Shown: piece by piece, positions 28,971 through 36,787 of the stretch
Layout of the letters: each line of letters begins with the position of its first letter
How positions within the stretch are numbered: position 1 is the stretch's first letter
Origin: Bifidobacterium scardovii JCM 12489 = DSM 13734
GTDB taxonomy: Bacteria > Actinomycetota > Actinomycetes > Actinomycetales > Bifidobacteriaceae
DNA length: 64,000 bases
Direction: 5' to 3'
Assembly: GCF_001042635.1 (NCBI RefSeq)
Contig: NZ_AP012331.1
Span: forward strand, 806,001-870,000
Made by a program: the position numbers and the translations under genes
The notes under the pieces: model-generated
Databases searched by the model: none
What the model was told of the DNA's origin: nothing
The model's input: only the letters and a program-made list of their open reading frames with translations

Positions 28971-29981
28971 TCAGTTGGCGATGTTGAAGTCGCCTCCGGT
29001 GTAGAACGAGACGACCGACTGCACGATCTGGCGGGTCATGCTCACATACGCCTCGTCATCGCGCCAGGCGACATGCGGGGTGAGGATGATGCCCGGCACG
29101 TCGCGCAGCGGATCGTCCATTGGCAACGGTTCGTGCTCGTACACGTCGAGCGCTGCGCGGATGTCGCCGCGCAGCAGGCGGGCGGTCAGGGCGCCTGGTT
29201 CGATCACTTCGGCGCGCGCCGTGTTGATGAACAGCGTTCCCGGGCGCATGCGGTCGAGGTGCTCCGGCTTGACGATGCCCGCGGTCGCCTGCAGCAGCGG
29301 CATATGCAGGCTGACGATGTCCGCGCGTTCCATGAGATCGCCCATGTCGTCGACCAGCTCGACGCCGAGTGCGTCCGCCACGGCCTGATCCGTATGCGAA
29401 TTCCACGCCATCACCTGCATGCCGAATCCGTTGGCGATGCGCGCCACGGTCTGGCCGATGCCGCCGAATCCGATCAGCGCCAGCTTCTTGTCATGCAGGG
29501 CGTAGCCGTCGGCGCCGGTCCAGTCGCCTGCGCGCACCTCGGCGTTCAGGCGCCCAACCTCGCGGGCGAGTTCGAACAGCAGCGCGAAGGTGTGTTCCGC
29601 TACGGCGTGGTCGCCGTAGTGCACCACATTGCAGACGCGAATGCCGCGCCTGCGGGTTTCGGCGAGATCGATGTAGCTGGCCACGCCGGTGCCGCTGAAG
29701 GCGAAGCAGCGTACATGGCCGCTGAACCGGTCGAGCATATGGGGTGTGACATGGAAGCCGACCACCATCACCGCGCTCGCGTCGGCGGTGCGCGAGAGGA
29801 TCGTGTCCTCGTCCAGGGTGTAGTCGGTGTACATGCGCACGCGCGCGATATCGTGCAATAGCGGCAGATTCGCCTTGAACGGTTCGATCATCGCATGCAG
29901 CACCACCGGCATCACGACCAGCGGCAGATCGGTGCGTTCCGGTTGCGTTTCAATGAGGGGATTGGTTTCGCTCGTGCTCAT
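28971..29981 (-). CDS. D-isomer-specific 2-hydroxyacid dehydrogenase
   Basis: A 336-residue NAD-dependent dehydrogenase. The Rossmann motif is IGFGGIGQTVARIANGFGM. The NAD and catalytic region FINTARAEVIE holds the Arg, LDVYEHEPL the Glu, and TPHVAWRDD the His. The substrate is not evident; phosphoglycerate-dehydrogenase-like and general 2-hydroxyacid reductases share this pattern. It stands alone on the minus strand between two palindrome-rich gaps. Confidence 0.9.
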   Translation of the reverse strand: MSTSETNPLIETQPERTDLPLVVMPVVLHAMIEPFKANLPLLHDIARVRMYTDYTLDEDTILSRTADASAVMVVGFHVTPHMLDRFSGHVRCFAFSGTGVASYIDLAETRRRGIRVCNVVHYGDHAVAEHTFALLFELAREVGRLNAEVRAGDWTGADGYALHDKKLALIGFGGIGQTVARIANGFGMQVMAWNSHTDQAVADALGVELVDDMGDLMERADIVSLHMPLLQATAGIVKPEHLDRMRPGTLFINTARAEVIEPGALTARLLRGDIRAALDVYEHEPLPMDDPLRDVPGIILTPHVAWRDDEAYVSMTRQIVQSVVSFYTGGDFNIAN

Positions 29982-30029
29982 ACCTGTACCCTAAACCGTC
30001 CGGTACCCGAGTGAATGCGCCGGTATGCC

Positions 30030-30145
30030 GAGTTGTCGGTGCGATGGGTTGTAGAGATCCTGCGATGAAACGTTATATCTTCTCTGATGTATCGTTATAT
30101 CGCCGCAGAAATCATGCCGTCTTCCGATTCGCGCACCGACAACTT
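30030..30145. mobile_element. ~105-bp terminal-inverted-repeat element, copy B
   Basis: Starts GAGTTGTCGGTGCG and ends CGCACCGACAACTT. The interior has two CGTTATATC motifs. Same ends as the copies at 19255 and 57142. It lies in the 29982-30346 gap, which otherwise holds the promoter of the next gene. Confidence 0.65.
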
Positions 30146-30228
30146 GAGGGTACGGCGCAAACGGGCGCCGTATGAGTCCGTGCGTCGGAGCGGGGCCCGT
30201 TTTCCGGCGGCGGGGAGGCGTCGTTCGC

Positions 30229-30287
30229 TTGTTCGAATGGCCGACATGCGCTATTATGAAGTTAACTTCATATGAAGTGAACTTCAG
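30229..30287 (+). promoter_or_regulatory. Promoter with tandem palindromic operators for the small HTH gene
   Basis: A -35 TTGTTC (30229-30234) and -10 TATTAT (30252-30257) have a 17-base spacer. Directly at the -10 lie two adjacent 16-mers: the perfect palindrome ATGAAGTTAACTTCAT (30256-30271) and the near copy ATGAAGTGAACTTCAG (30272-30287). They probably bind the HTH protein encoded 60 bases downstream. Confidence 0.7.
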
Positions 30288-30346
30288 ATTTGCGGCGATG
30301 CGAAGGTGGGCGCCGTTCATGCGCCGGCGGGAGGTGATGCGGGTCG

Positions 30347-30568
30347 ATGAGGACCAAGGTTCGCGAATACCGGCGGATGGCCGGCATGACGCAACAGCAG
30401 TTGGCGGATGCCGTGGGCGTTTCGGCGCGCACGATCATCTCCATCGAGAAGGAGCAGTACAGCCCCTCGCTCATGCTCGCCTACCGCATGGCGCGGTTGT
30501 TCGGCACCAGCGTCGAGGAGTTGTGCCTGTTGGAAGACAATCTGCGCATGGAAGGCGAGGGGGAGTGA
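30347..30568 (+). CDS. Small Xre/Cro-type transcriptional regulator
   Basis: A 73-residue protein made almost entirely of one HTH domain (YRRMAGMTQQQLADAVGVSA then RTIISIEKEQYSPSLMLAYR), close to the short YgzD-like regulators. GGGAGGTGATGCGGGTCG precedes the ATG. Its stop overlaps the next small gene's GTG start. It probably binds the tandem palindromes at 30256-30287. Confidence 0.88.
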   Translation: MRTKVREYRRMAGMTQQQLADAVGVSARTIISIEKEQYSPSLMLAYRMARLFGTSVEELCLLEDNLRMEGEGE

Positions 30569-30675
30569 ACTATGCCAGGGAGTTGGCGCTGGTGATGCTG
30601 GGAGTCGACGTTGTGTACATCGTGCATCTCGTCGCGACCTTCGTCGCGCAGCGGTATTACGAGAGCCGGATGTGA
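30565..30675 (+). CDS. 36-residue single-helix membrane peptide
   Basis: A short gene starting at a GTG that overlaps the HTH stop (GTGA). The product is a basic/acidic head, one membrane helix (LALVMLGVDVVYIVHLVATF) and a charged tail. Translational coupling and the clean helix support a real gene. Function unknown. Confidence 0.6.
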   Translation: MNYARELALVMLGVDVVYIVHLVATFVAQRYYESRM

Positions 30676-30778
30676 GCCGGCGTACGCATCAGTCAGGCCG
30701 GCGCCATAACCGTGCGAACTGGTTTATCGCCATGGCGTTGCGTAATTCGAAGGGTCAAGCGTAAAAGGAAGGTGTGGC

Positions 30779-31210
30779 ATGAAAACGCGGAAGATGTCTC
30801 TGCTGGGCAATGCCGTGGCTGACATCATATTGATCGTGATCTATGCGCGGGATGTATTCCAATCGGCGGATTCGTTGCCGGTGAACGCCATTCGGATCAT
30901 ATGCATAGCGATGTTCGTCGTACTGGGAATCACCCACGTGCTGGGTGCGTTTTCCCCGGCGGTCCGGCTGGCGGCGGGTATCGACAAGCCCGAGGATGAG
31001 CGCGACCGGTTCATCGTGATGAAGACCAATGCGATGACGCTGCGCATCGTCGAAGGGGTGATTCTGGTATGCGGCATAGTTCTGCATTTCGTCAGCAGCG
31101 GGCTCGGCCGAGTCGAGTTGGAATACGCCGCTGTGGCCCTGTTCGCGGTGGTGCTGCTCATAACCGTGATCGGCACGGTGCTGTCCGTGTACTACCAGAA
31201 AGTGCTGTGA
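30779..31210 (+). CDS. Four-helix membrane protein of unknown function
   Basis: A 143-residue protein with four hydrophobic segments (VADIILIVIYARDVF, IICIAMFVVLGITHVLGAF, IVEGVILVCGIVLHFV, AVALFAVVLLITVIGTVL) and an acidic loop KPEDERDRF between the second and third. AAAGGAAGG lies upstream of the ATG. It resembles membrane proteins often encoded beside YgzD-like HTH genes; the exact family is not certain. Confidence 0.75.
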   Translation: MKTRKMSLLGNAVADIILIVIYARDVFQSADSLPVNAIRIICIAMFVVLGITHVLGAFSPAVRLAAGIDKPEDERDRFIVMKTNAMTLRIVEGVILVCGIVLHFVSSGLGRVELEYAAVALFAVVLLITVIGTVLSVYYQKVL

Positions 31211-31219
31211 GGGGCGTTC

Positions 31220-31957
31220 ATGGGCAATCCGTATGACGATGGGCGATTCATCGAGGGAATCGCAATCGATTGGGACGCCGTCGATCCTCATTCGTATGTG
31301 AGGAGGATTCCGGCGCTGCGCGCATTGGAACGATTGGACTTCGACGAGCCGGTGACTTTTCTCGTCGGCGAGAACGGCACCGGCAAGTCGACGCTGTTGG
31401 AGGCGCTCGCCGTCGCCTACGGGTTCAACGCCGAAGGCGGCACGCTGAACTACCGGTTCTCCACCTATGACGATGTCTCAGATCTCGGCGATGCCATGCG
31501 CGTCGGGCGGGGGCGCGGCAAAACGCAGTCGAGCTATTTCTTCCGTGCCGAGAGCTTCTTCAATGTGGCGACCAAGGCGCGGGAATATGGGGGTTCCGTT
31601 CCGAGATCGGCGGTACTGACGCATTTGCATGAGCGGTCTCATGGCGAGAGTTTTCTGGACTTTTTCCAAGCGTTCGGCGACCCGGGGCTCTATCTGATGG
31701 ACGAGCCCGAGGCCGCCTTGTCCCCGCAGCGTCAGCTCACCCTGCTCGGGCAGCTCCATGACCGGTCCCGCCATGGCTCGCAGTTCGTCATTGCCACCCA
31801 CTCGCCGATCCTGCTCGGCCTTCCCGGCGTCGCGATCCTCGATTTCGACGGCGGCGCGATACGCCCCTGCGCCTACGAGGACACCGCAAGCTACCGCGTC
31901 ACCGAACTGTTCGTCAACCACCACGAGGCGGTGCTGCGTCATCTGCTTGATGAATGA
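31220..31957 (+). CDS. AAA-family ATPase (ABC-type, stand-alone)
   Basis: A 245-residue ATPase with Walker A VGENGTGKSTLLEALAVAYG, Walker B LYLMDEPEAALSP and the switch-like FVIATHSPILLG. There is no membrane domain and no nuclease domain. Such short SMC/RecF-like ATPases are widespread and mostly uncharacterised. It begins ten bases after the membrane-protein gene, so cotranscription is likely. No partner gene of a known defence pair follows. Confidence 0.85.
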   Translation: MGNPYDDGRFIEGIAIDWDAVDPHSYVRRIPALRALERLDFDEPVTFLVGENGTGKSTLLEALAVAYGFNAEGGTLNYRFSTYDDVSDLGDAMRVGRGRGKTQSSYFFRAESFFNVATKAREYGGSVPRSAVLTHLHERSHGESFLDFFQAFGDPGLYLMDEPEAALSPQRQLTLLGQLHDRSRHGSQFVIATHSPILLGLPGVAILDFDGGAIRPCAYEDTASYRVTELFVNHHEAVLRHLLDE

Positions 31958-32034
31958 GGGATGATGCCATTGCCGTGCGGCTGGACTATTGCGTCGATGG
32001 ACATACGTCGGACACACGGCAATGGTGTCGATTC

Positions 32035-33069
32035 CTATGATCGTTGAGTCGCGGTGGCAAGTTTCGTCGCGAGTTCGGTCAGATTCATGTCGTTGGCCTT
32101 CTGCACCTGCTGATAGAGTGTATTGACCTTTGGATCGTCCCAGTCGACCAGTCCTCCGACCATGGTTCCAGTGATCGTGGCGACGGTGTCGGTGTCGTAC
32201 CCTATGTTGACGGCATCAATGACGGATTGCAGGGCATCTCCTTTATTCAGCGCGATAATGCCGAATGCGCACGGCACTGCTTCGCTGATATGCAACCCGC
32301 TGCCCACAACCTCGGACAATGCGCGCAGTTTTTCGTCTTTGGCGTGACCGCTGTCTGCGATTTCCAGAGCGAGTTTGATACGGCGAATGACGCTTGGGCC
32401 GGAAACGACGCGCGACACTCGTGCCGCAATATTCTCGCCTCGGATGGCGCCGTAGACTCCCGCCGCAATGATGTCGCGATAGGTTGCGTGCTCTGCCAAT
32501 CCTGCGCTGGATGCAGCGGCAGTGGCGCATGCGCCGCTAATCGCCAGTGAGTTGTCATGAGTGACCTGCGTTATGGTGACGGCGTCGGCTACTGCACCTT
32601 CGATATCGTCGGAATGCAGCATGGCGGCGGGGGCGATCTTCATCGCGGCCCCATTGGTGGCCTTGGATGCGTAGTCCACGGTCACGGCTCCGGGAAGTGG
32701 CTGCATCCTGCGGTTTGGATCCCGGTACATGGCGATCGCGGTGCGAGTTGTTGGTCCGGCGAAGCGGTCGAAGTATTTCGGCACATCGGACCAGGCCAGC
32801 ATGGCCCGGATGACGGTCTCCTTGTCTATTGTTCCTTGGTTGTCCACTATCGCATTGGACAGGAACCAGATCTGGGAGAAGTCGTCAGTGCATTCCCCGG
32901 CTTCATTGCCTAGCGCGAAATTCTGTTTTCCTGGTTTCAGGAAGGTGCTTACGGGACCGTGATACATGGCCCTGATTTGATCAAAAGTGAGATTCTCGGT
33001 CGCGGCCCCCATCGAATCGCCGATCGCGGCCATGGCCAGCACTCCTTGGATTTTGTTTTCCGTAGTCAT
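32035..33069 (-). CDS. ADP-ribosylglycohydrolase-family protein
   Basis: A 344-residue DraG/ARH-fold hydrolase. The start at 33069 has AAGGAGACA upstream and the N-terminus GVLAMAAIGDSMGAATENLT typical of the family. Metal-binding patterns are ECTDDFSQIWF and, near the end, NIGYDTDTVATITGTMVGG. The family cleaves N- or O-glycosidic ADP-ribose links, but many members act on other ribosyl or glycosyl compounds. It follows the PTS gene on the same strand by about 40 bases and is probably its catabolic partner, which is unusual. Confidence 0.85.
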   Translation of the reverse strand: MTTENKIQGVLAMAAIGDSMGAATENLTFDQIRAMYHGPVSTFLKPGKQNFALGNEAGECTDDFSQIWFLSNAIVDNQGTIDKETVIRAMLAWSDVPKYFDRFAGPTTRTAIAMYRDPNRRMQPLPGAVTVDYASKATNGAAMKIAPAAMLHSDDIEGAVADAVTITQVTHDNSLAISGACATAAASSAGLAEHATYRDIIAAGVYGAIRGENIAARVSRVVSGPSVIRRIKLALEIADSGHAKDEKLRALSEVVGSGLHISEAVPCAFGIIALNKGDALQSVIDAVNIGYDTDTVATITGTMVGGLVDWDDPKVNTLYQQVQKANDMNLTELATKLATATQRS

Positions 33070-33106
33070 TGCAGTGTCTCCTTGCTGTTGAATGGTCTGA
33101 TGCCGA

Positions 33107-34537
33107 TTACTTGTTGATTGTTCCCATTTCGGCTTCCGGGTCCTTGACTCCGAAGATGAGCGTAAGAACCATGCCTCCGATGAACGATATGGCCAGTCCG
33201 ATGATGTACGCCCACAGGGTCGGGCCGGCAAATGCCGGAATGGTGGTCAGGCCTCCGAAGACGAACGCGTTTCCGACGACGCTGAACAGTCCCATGAATG
33301 CGCCTCCCATCGCTGCGCCAAGGCATCCTGCGACTAATGGGGATTTGAATCGTACTCCCAGACCGTAGATGGCCGGCTCCACGATGCCGGAGAGCATCAC
33401 GGACGCGATGGCGGTCAGTGAGAAGTTGCGTAGTGTCTTATTCCGGGACTTGAGGAAGATGGCGAATGCGGCGCCAGCCATGCCGAAATTGGCGTTGGCG
33501 CCGTACGCGATGAACGGGCTGCTGCCGGTTTTGGCGATTTCCGGGATGATGACCATGGTGTTAGGAGCCCAGTGTACGCCGAACATGATGAGAATGTTCC
33601 AAATACCGCCGGTGATGGCTCCAGTCACGATCTGGTTGATATTCGCGAGCCACGCGACTCCTGCGGCCATGCCGACGCTGATGTAATTGCCCAGGGGTCC
33701 GATAAGGAATGCGGCTAGGGGAACGAAAATGAGTAGAAGCACCGTGGGGATGACGATCATGTGCAGGCTGTTGGGGATCCGCTTCTTCAACCAGTGGTCG
33801 ACCTTGGATTGCAGCCATGTGGTGATGATTGCGGGAATTACCTGGCTGGTGTAATTGAAAACCGGAATGGACAGTCCGAAGAAGCTGACGAAATTGCCGC
33901 CGTCGCCTTGAACGAGCGATATGAAGTCAGGCATGATGAGAACCCCCATAACCGCCATGGCGATGTATGGAGTCGTATCGAATCGTTTTGCGGACGTCAG
34001 GGCGACAAGTAGCGGAAGGAAATAGAAAACGCTGGTCGCGGCGAGTTTGAGGAGCAGGTTGGCATTACTGTCTTCCGGTAGAAGACCGGTTTCGTTGGCA
34101 AGAATGGTGAATCCGCGCAGTAGGCCGGAGCCGGCAAGCAAAGGCAGCAGCGGGGAGAAGATGCTGACGACGAGCGCAATGAAAGCGTTGAGCCATTTGT
34201 GTCGTTTGTTGGATTGTGGTGCGGTTTTATCTCCGGAGGTGGCGGTTTCCCCCTTGGCGGAGATTCCGTCATCCGGGACTCCGGATCGAGCCGTTTGCCA
34301 TGCCGCAACAAACGCCTCGTACACCTCACCCACTGTCAGTCCGATGACGATCTGCAGGCCTGAGTCGTTGTCGGCGATACCCGCCACTTCGGGCAATGAC
34401 GTTAGTCCTGGTATATCGACCTTGCTGCGATCTTTGATTTGAGGTCGAAGTCGAGTGGCGCAGTGCGTCACGGAGATGATGTTGTCGGGCCCTCCCATCA
34501 GGTCCAGCAGCCGTTCTGCGAATTGTTCGTTGTTCAT
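33107..34537 (-). CDS. PTS transporter subunit EIIBC (glucose/beta-glucoside superfamily)
   Basis: A 476-residue phosphotransferase permease. The EIIB domain comes first, with the phospho-Cys26 in ISVTHCATRLRP. After a linker, the EIIC domain has eight to ten helices and the hallmark SGIVEPAIYGLG. No EIIA domain is fused, so EIIA must come from elsewhere. GGAGG lies upstream of the ATG on the minus strand. Composition is visibly richer in A and T than the flanking loci. The cognate hydrolase next door is of the ADP-ribosylglycohydrolase family, so the sugar cannot be guessed from the usual partner. Confidence 0.92.
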   Translation of the reverse strand: MNNEQFAERLLDLMGGPDNIISVTHCATRLRPQIKDRSKVDIPGLTSLPEVAGIADNDSGLQIVIGLTVGEVYEAFVAAWQTARSGVPDDGISAKGETATSGDKTAPQSNKRHKWLNAFIALVVSIFSPLLPLLAGSGLLRGFTILANETGLLPEDSNANLLLKLAATSVFYFLPLLVALTSAKRFDTTPYIAMAVMGVLIMPDFISLVQGDGGNFVSFFGLSIPVFNYTSQVIPAIITTWLQSKVDHWLKKRIPNSLHMIVIPTVLLLIFVPLAAFLIGPLGNYISVGMAAGVAWLANINQIVTGAITGGIWNILIMFGVHWAPNTMVIIPEIAKTGSSPFIAYGANANFGMAGAAFAIFLKSRNKTLRNFSLTAIASVMLSGIVEPAIYGLGVRFKSPLVAGCLGAAMGGAFMGLFSVVGNAFVFGGLTTIPAFAGPTLWAYIIGLAISFIGGMVLTLIFGVKDPEAEMGTINK

Positions 34538-34587
34538 GATTGTCCTCCGTGTACTTCTCTTCGTTGAGACGTTTTATCCAGTAGAAC

Positions 34588-34619
34588 AGACCTTAAGACG
34601 TTAATACGTCTTAAGGTCT
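34588..34619. promoter_or_regulatory. Perfect 32-bp palindromic operator between PTS and GntR genes
   Basis: Two perfect 14-base arms, AGACCTTAAGACGT and ACGTCTTAAGGTCT, around TAAT. It lies 50 bases upstream of the PTS start and 140 upstream of the GntR start. A strong candidate for binding by the UTRA-type regulator. Confidence 0.75.
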
Positions 34620-34760
34620 ACTATTGATTGTAGGGGCAGAACGAAGAAAAGGCAACATTCGCATGGTGTTGCAGACACGCGTAATGCATGCTGTGTCGTA
34701 GTGCATGGAATACATTGGTATCCCAGCAATACTATTGACGCTACGCGTGAGGATTCGCAA

Positions 34761-35495
34761 ATGCAGACGGCAATCAAATATCAGATCATCCATGATGAGC
34801 TGAAAGCCGAGATACTGGACGGGAAATATCGGCCGGGGGATACGTTCCCCTCGGAGCCGGAACTGCAAACTAGATTTGATGCAAGCCGTGTTACGATCCG
34901 TCGTTCGGTGCAGATGCTGGTGGATGAAGGATTCCTCAAGCGTATGCAGGGCGTCGGTACCGTGGTGATCAGCGATAAGCAGACTTTGCAGCTTAAAAAC
35001 CTTGTAAGCTTTGCCGACGAGAACAAGTCTCGAAAAACATCTTCAGTTGTTGTGATGTCAGACCCGGCAATGGAGGCATCCCCTTTGGTGTGTTCGCAGC
35101 TGAATATCACGCCAGGTTCGAAGGTTGCTTGTCAGGAGAAGGTTCGTGTCGGAGAGGGGGTTCCTCTGGGATTCCAGCGAGTGTATGTTCCATCCACCAT
35201 CGGTCTTACGGACAAGGAGCTTTCGCTTCCAGAGGTAAGTCTTTATGAATCGTTGTCGGCGAAGGGGCACGCTGTGTACAAGGCTGAGGAGACCATCGAA
35301 GCGGCCTTGTGCGATGATCGGTTAGCCGATCTTCTGAAGATTCAGAGCGGTACGCCGTTGCTCTACGTGCAAAGAATCACTGAGGACCGGATTGGTACCC
35401 GGGTCGAGTATGCCGAGATATATTACCGTGGGGACCAATACCACTATCGGATTCAGCTGCAGGCTCCTGATGCGGATGCAGTGCCGGAAGGCTGA
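34761..35495 (+). CDS. GntR-family regulator with UTRA domain
   Basis: A 244-residue HutC/TreR-like regulator. The winged helix is KYQIIHDELKAEILDGKYRP and FDASRVTIRRSVQMLVDEGF; the UTRA ligand domain starts near residue 90 and has VYVPSTIGL and LLYVQRITED. The ATG at 34761 has GAGGA eight bases upstream. It is divergent from the PTS and hydrolase genes and probably represses them through the palindrome at 34588. Confidence 0.92.
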   Translation: MQTAIKYQIIHDELKAEILDGKYRPGDTFPSEPELQTRFDASRVTIRRSVQMLVDEGFLKRMQGVGTVVISDKQTLQLKNLVSFADENKSRKTSSVVVMSDPAMEASPLVCSQLNITPGSKVACQEKVRVGEGVPLGFQRVYVPSTIGLTDKELSLPEVSLYESLSAKGHAVYKAEETIEAALCDDRLADLLKIQSGTPLLYVQRITEDRIGTRVEYAEIYYRGDQYHYRIQLQAPDADAVPEG

Positions 35496-36025
35496 CAAAA
35501 AATACTTGAATGTGGTTGGAGCGTTACGCGATGCGCAGTGCCCCCGACCACATTATTGTGCTGAATTAGCGCATATCCCTGCTGGTGCCGGTATCGGTCG
35601 CGTCGCCAATCGGGGTTGACGGTCTGCATGGCTACGCCGTCGGCCATAAGCGTGAATCCGTGCTTCTGGTAGAACGTGGCGTTCTTGCTTTCCTCGGGCA
35701 TGACTTCGACATACAGGTAGTCGCGGTACTTCTCCTTGACCATCTCGACCATATGGCCGGCGATGCCGCGTCCTTGGTATGCGGGGTCGACCAGCACGTA
35801 ATGCATGTACGCGAGCATCGCGCCGTCGTCCAGCGTGCGCACCAGACCGACCAGGCGGTCGCCGTCCCACGCGGAGATCACCGTCGACGAGCCGAGCAGC
35901 GCCCGGTGCAGGTGTTCCGGGTATTGGCCGGACGCTCATCCGACCGACAGGAACAGCTGCTGCACCTGATCCTGCGTGAACTTCTTCTCTTCGGTGTATG
36001 TGATGTCGGTATTCGTGGTGGCCAT
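35453..36025 (-). pseudogene. GNAT acetyltransferase interrupted by an in-frame TGA
   Basis: The frame opens at an ATG (36025) with MATTNTDITYTEEKKFTQDQ. It meets TGA at 35936-35938 after LFLSVG and continues in the same frame with SGQYPEHLHRALLGSS and the GNAT core YVLVDPAYQGRGIAGHMVEM. At the TGA, related proteins would have a Trp (TGG), so a single substitution explains it. The tail beyond NPDW looks non-native and overlaps the end of the GntR gene. Restart at GTG 35881 would give only the core. Confidence 0.75.
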
Positions 36026-36204
36026 TTGTGTATCCCCTGTGCTGTCGATGATCTGCTGGCGTATCGTGCTCCGCGCCGTACCGTGCATGCGGGTGCCGGG
36101 CGCGCTTGACCGTTCATCGTATTGCGATGCCATCCGAAGGATGAGCGCTCGTCCATATGATGGATCGCGGGTGAATTGCTTCGCTCGATCGGCTAGATAT
36201 GTTA

Positions 36205-36210
36205 TATACT
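36205..36210 (+). promoter_or_regulatory. -10 box of a possible leaderless PadR transcript
   Basis: TATACT ends eight bases before the ATG at 36218 and no ribosome site intervenes, so transcription would begin at or next to the start codon. The AT-rich, partly palindromic stretch around it (ATATGTTATATAC, then TAGATATAT) may also bind PadR. Confidence 0.45.
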
Positions 36211-36217
36211 TAGATAT

Positions 36218-36679
36218 ATGAACGATATAAAACATGATCCGCAGGAGGCGAGGTGGCCGGCGCTGTGGGTGCGCGCAGCCATGCGCACGGCGATTCTCGT
36301 CTGTCTTGAGGCCGGTCCGCTGCATGGGTACGCCATAGCTCTCGCGTTGGAGGGCCTTGGCTTCGGGCGGCCCAAGGGCGGTTCGCTGTATCCGATCCTC
36401 GAGGAGCTCAAATCCGCGGACGCCGTCGAGGATGAATGGGAGCAGAGCGAAGGTGGACCGGGACGCAGGGTTTACCGGCTTACCGCAGCGGGCGAAGATC
36501 GTCTGGCGCGTGAGCGCGGGCAGTGGGGTGCGATGGTTCTGGCGCTGGAAGGCGGCGGGGTCGCTCGATCCGGCGATGACGCCAAGGTCAGTGGTTGCAC
36601 CGAGGCTGATGCTGCTGTCTCGGCTGATGGCATCATGCATGCTGTGTCGAGCCGGTCGCGGCGTTCGTGGCCGGTCTGA
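36218..36679 (+). CDS. PadR-family transcriptional regulator
   Basis: A 153-residue protein with the PadR winged helix: ILVCLEAGPLHGYAIALALE, then GSLYPILEELKSADAVEDEW and RRVYRLTAAGEDRLA. The last 50 residues are low-complexity and may be non-functional. It is followed after about 110 bases by a membrane protein with a HAAS-like domain, a known pairing for PadR regulators. Confidence 0.9.
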   Translation: MNDIKHDPQEARWPALWVRAAMRTAILVCLEAGPLHGYAIALALEGLGFGRPKGGSLYPILEELKSADAVEDEWEQSEGGPGRRVYRLTAAGEDRLARERGQWGAMVLALEGGGVARSGDDAKVSGCTEADAAVSADGIMHAVSSRSRRSWPV

Positions 36680-36787
36680 TGCCGCTGTCTGCCGACGTTG
36701 CTGGTGGGGTGTTCGGCGGTCGACGATCGGCGGTGACAAGATGCGCGTATCGGCGAAGCAATCGATGATCATCATGATGGGGGATAT

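Noticed and set aside
31220..31957. Anti-phage defence ATPase (OLD/Gabija/Septu-like)
   Set aside because: There is no nuclease or TOPRIM domain and no partner gene next to it; the ATPase alone is not enough.
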